Source: Urophycis tenuis (taxonomy: Eukaryota > Chordata > Actinopteri > Gadiformes > Phycidae). Taken from it: a stretch of DNA of 64,000 bases. A program made the position numbers and the translations under genes. The notes below the pieces were generated by a model that searched no databases, was not told where the DNA came from, and saw only the letters and a list, made by a program, of their open reading frames with translations. Each line of letters opens with the position of its first letter. The first letter of the stretch is position 1. Location of the stretch: contig JAXIVH010000001.1 of the NCBI GenBank assembly GCA_036785325.1, forward strand, positions 6,642,235 to 6,706,234, read 5' to 3'. Below are positions 32,295 through 42,640 of the stretch, in pieces.

Positions 32295-32721
32295 TTTATT
32301 TTAATTTGGCATCACAAATAATACAAAAAAATAACTTAGAAGGATTCTGTACAAAATGGATTACTGATACTGAACTAACACCCATTCTAACTGGATTACA
32401 ATTAGAACATACTAAGCTACATCTCTCCCTTGTGTGTCGTGAACATGGATATTCCTTTTTAATATACAAGTTGTTATGTCAACCTAGTGAACAGTTTGGA
32501 AAAAAATATAGGACATAATATTATTCAAACTATTCACGGGTAATTTAGTATACAATGAATCATTATCTAGTGGCCTCTATTAATTTACACCTCGACAATT
32601 AGCTGAATGGATACGGGCTGACTAGTGGGCAGTTGGCGTCGACTTTAGCTTAGTGTGTTGTTGTGAACACACATCTAGTGCTACACACCCGCAGACCTCA
32701 CAAAACATGCACCGGCTCACA

Positions 32722-32764
<43 letters not shown>

Positions 32765-33822
32765 CAGACCAGGTAGGCGTGTTTTAAAGGTGTCGAGTAA
32801 CAACCAAAATGTAATGATCTAAATATAGGCTTCAGCTTGTTTACGAAGGCTGTGATCCATTACCAGATTGCGGCGTTGTGCGCAGTGGTTTGTGAGGACG
32901 TTTTTTTAGTGGGACAAACCATGCGGAGAAAAATGTCTCATGCATTGGAGAGAAAAAAAGTACCCTGTTTGTGTTTTTGTATTGACTTCCATACAACGTT
33001 ATACTCGACAGGCAGGGTGTGTGGAAGGACGGAGCTATAAATATACACAACGCTATATTACACTGACAACAACATGGGTAGAGGATTATTACCGCAGTGT
33101 GTTGTATTGTTATCAATCATCTTCACTCTGACCACGGTCTCTATTCACCACCTTCCTCCAGATACATTCAGCCACATGAAGCGAGTGATCCTCAGAGATC
33201 AATCGAACGTCAGTCCAGTTTTCGTTCCAGTATTTACATTGAGTACTTTGTCACAGTAAATCATATCAAAACAAAACGATCAGTATTAAATTACAATTTG
33301 TTAATCGAGATTGTTGAAATGGGCAGGAAGCATCTCAAGAGAGAGAGAGAGAGATCGGAGAGAGAGAGAGATAGAGAAGAGTCTTATATCACACACACCG
33401 ATAAACTCTGAGAAGATTATAATATTAGTCCCCATTTCCTTTCAGCCTTCAACAGGGGCCAAGGTTCAAGGGTTCAAGGGTCAGGTGTGTTGGGTGAGTT
33501 GAAGGCCTGGCAGACAGTCAGACAGGCAAACAATGATGGCATGGTTCAAAGATACACAGGTGCAAATCCAGTCATCCCTCCACAGGTGTGTGTGTGTGTG
33601 TGTGTGCGTGTGTTTGTGTATGCATTGTGCATACGTGTGTTTTTGTTTGTGTTTATCAGTACAGTGACATCATATTCGGTAACAAGTCATTTCTTCTCAT
33701 GGATGCTGTAGAGTTTGTTCACTCCTGGTGAGGATGTGGTGGTGAGGGGGATGGTTGTGGAGGTGGTGTGTGTGTGTGTGGTGGGGGGGGGGGGTCGTGG
33801 GGTCATGGGGTCGTGGCGGGGG
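32295..33822 (-). other. trim2: Probable trim2 3'UTR
   Basis: AT-rich sequence downstream of the trim2 stop (minus strand) with no other gene. A minus-strand AATAAA lies at 32295-32300. It contains (CA)n at 32721-32762, (GA)n around 33341-33380 and a poly-G/(GT)n patch at 33762-33795. The true 3' end is not established. Confidence 0.4.
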
Positions 33823-36800
33823 CTACTGCAGGTAGCGGTAGACCTTGAAGCAGTGGTTGCCGGAGTCGGCCACCACCACGTGTCCGTCGGAGGTGAGGGC
33901 CAGGCCCTGGGGGCCGTACAGGGGGTCCGCTGAGGTGTTGATGTAGGACAGGAAGGAGCCGCTGCCGTCAAACACCTGGCAGGGAGTCGAGGGGGGGGGA
34001 AGTTAAGCTCACTTTGACAGTTTGGGCCTCGGCAATGTAAACGTACGTGAGGGAGAGGAAGATGGAGGAAGATAGGAACACACGGTGAGAGAGAGGGAGC
34101 GAGAGGGTGAGAGAGGGAGAGAGAGAGGGAGCAAGAGAGAGAGAGGTAGCAAGAGGGAGAGAGAGAGAGCAAGAGAGCGAGGGAGGGGTAAAATACAGAG
34201 AGCATCATGTGATCTTTGCTGATAATGCAACACAATCAATATAGAAACCTTAAACGAAGCATGAGACAACAGTGTACGTTACGGTGTGTCATGTCCACAA
34301 CCCGAACAATCCACTCGATCTGCTTTCAACTGTAAAACAGAGGAACTAAAACCACACCCAAATGTGTGTGTGTTGACCTTTGATCCCCTCTGTGTACCTG
34401 TATCCGGCTGACCTTTGACCCCCCCCCCCCGCCCCCGGCGTACCTATATCCTGCTGACCTTTGATCCCCGCCCCCTGCTTACCTGTATCCGGCTGACCTT
34501 TGACCCCCCCCCCCCCGTGTACCTGTATCTGGCTGAACTTTGACCCCCCCGGCGTCCCTATATCCTGCTGACCTTTGACCCCCGCCCCCTGCGTACCTGT
34601 GTCCGGCTGACCTTTGACCCCCCCCCCATGTACCTGTATCCGGCTGACCTTTGACCCCCCCCTGCGTACCTGTATCCTGCTGACCTTTGACCCCCCCCCT
34701 GCGTAACTGTATCCTGCTGACCTTTGACCCCCCCCCCCGCGTACCTGTACCCTGCTGACTTTTGACCCCCCCCCTGCGTACCTGTATCCTGCTGACCTTT
34801 GAACCCCCCCCCCCCCGCGCGTACCTGTATCCGGCTGACCTTTGACCCCCCCCTGCGTACCTGTATCCGGCTGACCTTTGACCCCCGCCCCCTGCATACC
34901 TGTATCCGGCTGTTCCCCCAGTCGGCCACGATGATGTTCCCGTTGACGTCCACCGCCACGCCGGTGGGGGCGTTGAACTGGCCGTTCCCCTCGCCATTGG
35001 AGCCGAACTTCAGCAGGAACTCGCCCTCCGAGTTGAACACCTTGTTGTCGTCGTCATTGTTGTTGTTGTTGTTTACCGGCCCGAGAGAAAACAAAACAAA
35101 ACACATGAGACCCTCTCACTCGGGACACTAACACCGAGTGGTCCACCGTAACCCCACCGAGCAACACCACGCTCACCTTCACCGAGTGGTTGTGGAAGTC
35201 TGTGACGATGATTTCATTGTTGTGGTTGACGGCCGCAAAGTGGGGACCTGTTAGATTAGATTAGATTAGATTAGATTAGATTAGATTAGATTAGATTCAA
35301 CTGTATTGCCATTGTGCAGAGTACAAGTACAGAGACAATGAAATGTAGTTGGCGTTCTAACCAGAAGTGCAAAGGAGCGATTAAGGTGCAGTATTGTACA
35401 TGAGTAGTGCAATATTGAAAAAGTGGCAGGAGTAATTAAAATGACAGTAGTAAACAGTAAGTAACCAAGTTATGGAACAATCAGCACAATTCATCCTAAA
35501 TGATAAACGTGCAGGATTTAGGTTGTTCAGTTCTTTACCATCATATTAAGAACACAGTAAGGAGGCATGCAGGGACCTAATACTGTGTCTGTTTACTGCT
35601 GTTTGGACACTTTTATCCAAGGCACCGCACCATAGTCATTAACTGGTAATTAGTCATTAGGCATCTTGCCCTGGATATACTGCAGAATTGGCTTTGAACC
35701 CTGGACCTTCCACGCTGGAGTCCCACACCAGAACCACCAGACGACCTGCTATGGTCAACTTCTCCTATACGTCCATGCTGTGTCTCAGGACATGTCCAGC
35801 CATGCTGAGCGATGTGAGACCACAGTCGAGGAATTGCTGCAACGCTCGTACCTGCAAATTGTTTGTCCCCGTTGCCACGGGCGCCAAATTTAGTCACCAG
35901 CTTCCCGGTGGGCTGGAAGATGAAGACGCAGCAGGCCTTGTTGTCCACCACGATGATGTGTCCGTTCCTGTCTGCCGACACGCCCTTAGGACCCATCAGC
36001 TTACCTGAGCCCAGCTTCGTCTGGAAGGAGGGGAGGGGAGGAAGAGGAGGAGAGGTTCAACCGGTCCATTGGGAATAGATTAGTGAAGTTGATCGTTTTT
36101 TTTATGATTATAGTGACTTGATTTAGGATTGAATATACATTTTTAACTGTAAATGGTCACACTTTGAATAAGCAAGAAAGTCCTTATGTCAAAAATAACC
36201 CTATACATTAATTATGTGTATTGGTTAAAAAAAAAGACAACTTAAATGAAACGTTTTTATTTATTAATTTGTTTGTTAATTTGTTCATTTGTTTAGTTAT
36301 TCAGGTGGTGCATTAGTTTAGCCTGGCTCATCGTGGTCTACGCTGCGGTGTCTGCTCTGCTCACCTTAAACTTCCCCTCGCTGGAGAAGATGCTGACCCA
36401 CTTGTTGTCATAGTCAGCCACGATGATGTCCCCGTTGGGATGCACGGCCACGCCCGTGGGCCGCTGCATCTGGCCCGGGGTCCGGCCCCGGATGCCGAAG
36501 CGGCTTTTGAACTGGCCGTCGTTAGAGAAGACCTGGCAGAGGCAAGGGGCGGACGGCAGACAGCCTTTAACAGTAGACAGCCCTTAACAGTAGACAGCCT
36601 TTAACAGTAGACAGCCCGACAGACAGAATAGGCAGCCTTTAACATGCAACCTCTCATTGTTGGAGAAGAGTTGAGATTTAGACAGCATTTCTTTATATAG
36701 AGACACTATTTTCAACATCCAATCCCAAAACAGCTTTCAAACTGGCCAGCGTTAGAGAAAATCTGAAATAAGAGATGAATATAGCAAGATAGAAATTAAC

Positions 36801-38389
36801 AATTGAAATGCTTGAAACTTGTTCTGGTTACTTTCTTACTGTATTAGCAGCAATGAAATGTTTCACCTTCTAATGGCAAATGTAGTCTTTGTAAGTCGCT
36901 TTGGATAAAAGCGTCTGCTAAATGCCCCTAAATGTAAATGTAAATGAATATCAAAAACCTTTAACAAATAACAAAAACCTTCAACCTGCCAAAACATCTA
37001 TAAATAACGATGGTGGGATAAACCTCACATATAATATCACCCAGTACATATCTGTAAATATAACAGGATCTTTGGTACATGGTGATCTAGGTATGGGTAA
37101 TCACACCAGTACCAGAACCATGACTACAGTGGGGAGGGAGGTGTGTTTACCTGCACACACTGGTTGTTGCTGTCGGCTATCAGCACCTTCCCCTGCGAGG
37201 AGGCGGTGACTCCCTGTAGATTAGTGAACTCCCCCTTGTTCCTCCCTTTGGTGCCTGGAGGAGGAGACGCATAACAACGGGTCACTCGCATCCTACTGCT
37301 ACCGAAGTAGGAGACTGTAAGGCTGTCTCTCACGAGCAGACACCATCCATATCAAGCAAAGAGAATCATTTCCTCCTTTACACTGCAGTCATCGCTTTTG
37401 TTGAAAGGGACTTGAAAGGCTGTGAGGATAATGTAATAGTAGACGATGATAGAATTGATCTGAAGCTTTTGAGCGCTCGTCTCTTTTTAAAAGAGTGCTT
37501 TTCATGTCACTTCTTCTCCACCTCCACGCCCTCTGCATCCAAAGCTGGCCTGGTTAGAACCCAGCCATGGTTCTCCACAGACAGTGATTCACCGAGTAAA
37601 GTCCTCCTGTTTTTTAAGGGCAGTGTGTGCATGTAATTAGGGAATCATCACAGTGGACCCAGGAGCCAGTGGACCCAGAGCGGGTTTGACACCAATCCTC
37701 CAGATGAGATTATCACAGTCGTAAAGCCTCCGGTTCAAAGTTCAAAAGGCTCACATGCACGCATTTTTAATGGAGCTTTAAAACGCGAATCGGAAAATGG
37801 TTGTCAAGACCGCAACCCCAAAGAGAGATGTTTATGTCCGTCTAAAACAGCCGGGAGCGGTTGTACCAGAGACAGAGAGGGCCGTTATCAAAACCCCCTC
37901 AGGGGGGCGCTGCGCGCTACGCAAAATCTAGCATGACGAGGGGGCTAGGCTCTGTCGACTCACAGAGGGCTTGTTAAGCCATGCTACCACATCAAGTCCT
38001 GTCAAGTCCTGTCAATTCCAAACTCGGCTGCAAATCAAAAATTACACACAAAAAAAACAAAAAGAACCAGGCCAAAGCGCTGCATACCGATCCTGTAGAT
38101 GAGGTCGTCCTCTATGGGGTTCTCTTTCCTCTTGCCGGTGCTGTACATGCTGGCCGGCCTCTTGATGGCCTTCTGCTTGACGTGCCCGCTGCCGGGCGAC
38201 TTCAGCCTGGTCTTGGCGCCCTCCGAGGTGGGCGACACGTCCACCGCCTTGAGCGCCCTGATCTTGAAGGGGCTGCCCTTGATGTGCTGCTCGTACAGCC
38301 GCAGCGACAGCGTCAGGCTGCCCTCCCTGGACGCCGTGTACGAGTACTCGTACGTGCCGTTCTTATTGTCCACGATCTCCCCGCCTTCC

Positions 38390-38421
<32 letters not shown>

Positions 38422-39042
38422 CGCCGCCGCCAGCTCCGCGGCCAGCGCGGCGTTGCCCGTCTTGCACAGCTCGCCGTCCTTGTCCTTGGTGGTGACGGTG
38501 ACGGAGGTGGCCACGCCCACCGCGCACTGCCGCAGGCCCTCGCCCGTGGCCACCGTGTGGGACGCCACGGCGCTGGTGGTGGCGATGCCGCCCAGGTTGT
38601 GGATGGACTTGCGCAGGCCCTCCGTCTCCGCCTGGAAGTCCAGCTGGTGGTTCTCGGCGGGCCGCAGGGGCAGCTCCCGGTGGGCCAGGCCCGCCAGCCG
38701 CTCACTCATCTGCTTGCGGACCAGCAGCACCTCGGCCTCGCTGCCGTGGCTCAGGGCCTGCTCGGTGAAGCTGCAGCTGCTGTGGATGCCCTCCTGGCCC
38801 TGCATCAGGGTGTCCAGCTGGGCCTGCAGCACCTGCAGGGGGGCAGGACACAGGTACAGACGTGTGAGAGAGCACTGAGCCTGAGCGACGTACACTTTCC
38901 TTGTTTGCTGCTGGTTGATCTGTAGTGTGTTGGTACAGTGTTCTGTGTTCTGGCTGGGTTTTATGGGGTTTTGGCTGTGCTGCTTTGCATTGGTGAACTC
39001 TCCCGCTGTGCAAACAAAGATGTTACTGACGACTTGTGTGTG

Positions 39043-39097
<55 letters not shown>

Positions 39098-40189
39098 GCG
39101 TGTGTGTGTGCGTGTGCGTGTGTGCGTGCGTGCGCGTGCGTACATGTGTGTGTGTGTGAGTGTGTGCATGTGTCTGTGTATATATACAGTATAATGTATA
39201 CATACATATATTACCATACCCTTTGAATCTATTCAGGCAATGACACAGCAAATTTCCAAATGTAATTCACTCATGTGACCACATGCATACAAGGCAACCT
39301 CCGCCGCTCAAATTATGACCAATTAAGTCCAACACTGCAGTCACCACTCAACACTCTTCCAAAGCGTGTTATGCTATGACCTCAGACCCCCAGCCACAGG
39401 GGGCCAGTCTACATCCATGTGTGCGTCGCTAGCTAAACAAACTCAACACATGACTTCAACACGGCCCTCTCAACACAGACAACCATATGGGTTCACTTCC
39501 AAGTACCGGCACCGCTTTCAGGCATAGCTGAGTGCTGACTCGCGGCTCTGGGAAGGGGGATTCAGCACCACACCACACCCCCCATGACATCATCACCATC
39601 ATCCTCACAGCACGGGCTCACCTTCATCTCTCCGTCACACTCCTCTTCCTCGTCCCTGACCAGAGAGGCCATCCTGCTGTCTAAGCCTCACTCCTAGCCT
39701 GGTCCCGCGCCTCTTCTCCTGTGTGCCTCCGGGTGAGGACCGTAGCTGCTGCGGCGAGGCTAACGATAGGATACGTCTCTGTGTGTGTGCAGCTGGGCAG
39801 TGTCCAGAATGAGGAGGAGGAGGAGGAGGATGCCGTGACTGCTGTAAAACTACTCTATCCTCCGCGAGCGTACCACACCCAGACCGGCCCAAGCAGAAAC
39901 CTGATTATCTGGATGCATGAAACAAAGCCCTCTAGTCTGTAGCTCCATCCGGGTCCGGCCTTGCTGTTCAGCTGCACGAGACTGACAGACTGACAAAGTC
40001 CAGGGGAAGGAGATGATAATGATGATCACACAGACGAGGCTGAGCCGGCTCCCTTAGAAGCCTCCATTGAAGTCCTCTGACAGCGAGAGAGAGAGAGACA
40101 GTGTGTGTGAGTGTGTGGGAGTGAGTGTAGGCCAGTGAAGGGTAAATCATTGGCAGACCATGTGATCATGAGGTCCCCTTGGAGGGGCT

Positions 40190-40247
<58 letters not shown>

Positions 40248-42411
40248 GCGGGGGGGGGGGGGGGGGGGTTGATGGGGGTGGCTGAGCGAATGGTTCTCCG
40301 CTATAAGCTTCCTGTCTGTCTGCGCCCACCCCACCCCTTCCTCCTCCTCCTCCTCCTCATCCTCCTCCTCTAGCCCCGCCCACATTCATGATTTATTTAC
40401 TCCTGCTATCAGACAAACTGCTTCAGCTGCATTTCTTAATGTAAACCCAAGCGGAAAAAAGTGACATATGGCATATTTCGATTTTTTTTTGTGTTGAATT
40501 CACTTTTTTTGTCTCCATGACAATTGTGTTGCAGCTGATGGCAATGCATCCCTAACACGGGATTCTGTTGACTGTACAATATAGTGTGATCGTCAGGAGC
40601 GAAAGGGCAGTGGTGTCTTGTTGTCCTGGGTTAGTTCTGTGTTCGATGATAATTATCATTTAGTCATGAGCCATGAGTTATTTCAGGGGACGCCTTTGTC
40701 CAAACATACAGTGAACGTGGATGCAGCTCATCAAGGAAGAACACATTAATAACAATATTAATAACCAGCCCCACGCTGTGATCCAACCTATATAAAGTCT
40801 CGGAAGGTTCCTGCTGTGAGGATTTTAGAACTCAAGTGGTTCCGCTCCTCAGTAACCCTCAGTCCATGTGTCTCACCTTCTGCTTCAGGCCGAAGTTCAC
40901 CTCCAGCTCCATGAGGAGAACGCTCTTGCGCACGTTGAGGGTCTTCTGCAGGTCGTCAAACGTGTTGTGGATGTCGTCCTCGATGGAGCTCTTCTGATTG
41001 GCCAGCTTCTGCAGGATCTCAGACAGCATCAGCAGGGCGGAGTCGATCTCTGGCAGCCTGGGAGGGAGGGAGGGAGGGAGGGAGGGAGACAGAGAGAGAG
41101 GGAGAGAGAGAGAGAGACAGACTATTCAGAATTGTACATTGTTATGCGACCACAAATAGACAGAAGAGAGGATTATGGAATTCTTTTCAAATGATTGTCA
41201 ACGTAGATCACATGAGAATATACAAGGATGTTATGAGTCATCTCCTAAATATAGAGATATCTCCAAGTGGAAGATAGGACGGTGTGTAGGAAGGAAGGAA
41301 CGTACGGAGGAGGATAATGAATAATGAATGAATGAAGGATAATCACCACTGATGTACTGTATGTCTCGTCCTTATGAATAGAATTCACATTTCAGAATTC
41401 CTTTAATTCTTTACAAAGCTTTGACAATTAGTCATCATTAGACACACATGTCTCCCGCCGTTAAATCATTCCACCAATAATAACAACAGCAACACACAGC
41501 AATTTACAGCAACTCATATAAAACTGGAACGGGTCCAGCGATGTGATTGTGGGTCAGGTGCAGTTTCCACAGTATAAATACCATTTACTGCAATAGCGAT
41601 CAGGATGATGATCGATCATTATCACATCAGTTGATAAAGGCACAGCTGGCTTTCCTTCATCGGACTCATCGACTCAGTGACTCCTCTGGAGACGGCCGGA
41701 CCCCACATGCTCTGAGATGGAACGGCCCGTCCCCCCCCCCCGCATCACCTCTTCTTGACGGCGTCCAGCTGCTCCTGCAGCGAGGCCTTGTGCTGCTCCA
41801 CCACGTCCTTCAGGGGCACGGTGTGGTGGTCCGCGTGCTCCCCGCTGGTGCACTCCTCACACATGGCCGTCTCACACGCCGGGCAGTAGAACTCCATCAT
41901 CTGGAGGAGAAGCACGCCATGGTCAGGGGGGGGGGGGGGGGGGGGGGGGGCGGGGGCTCGTTCTCACAGTTTGGACTTTTGGGGTTGGGTTGTGTGTGTG
42001 TGTGTGTGTGTGTGGGGGGGTGGTGGTAGTTGTGCGTGTGTGCGTGTGTGTGTGTGGAGCGTGTTAAATTGCACAACCAGATCAGATTTTATCAGAGTAC
42101 ATTTTGATGGATGCTTGCTCAATGTCACATCAAAAAGACTGTCCATTTTCCCAGAATGGACTGAATGTGCAGGTGGGAAATAACAAGCAGAGCAAGAGGT
42201 GAGAAAGAGAGCGAGAGAGAGAGACAGAGAGAGAGAGAGAGACAGATGAAGTGGAGGGGAGAGAAGCATTGATAAATACATAAAATAGAAAATAGACTGT
42301 CAGCAGGAGGGAGAGAGATGGATTGAGCGAAAGAGAGAGAGAGAGAGAGATAGAAAGAGAGCAAGAGAGAGAGAGACACACACACATCCAGAGACAGAGA
42401 CAAAGTCAAAC

Positions 42412-42493
<82 letters not shown>

Positions 42494-42572
42494 GGGAGAG
42501 AGAGAGAGAAGACAGAGAGAGAGCGACACGCACATCCAGAGACAGAGATGGTGTCAAACAACAGAGAGAGAG

Positions 42573-42640
<68 letters not shown>

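Noticed and set aside
34346..34997. Gly-rich repeat ORFs (SKVSRIQ repeats)
   Set aside because: Intron read-through of the donor-junction minisatellite, not an independent gene; kept only as a splicing finding.
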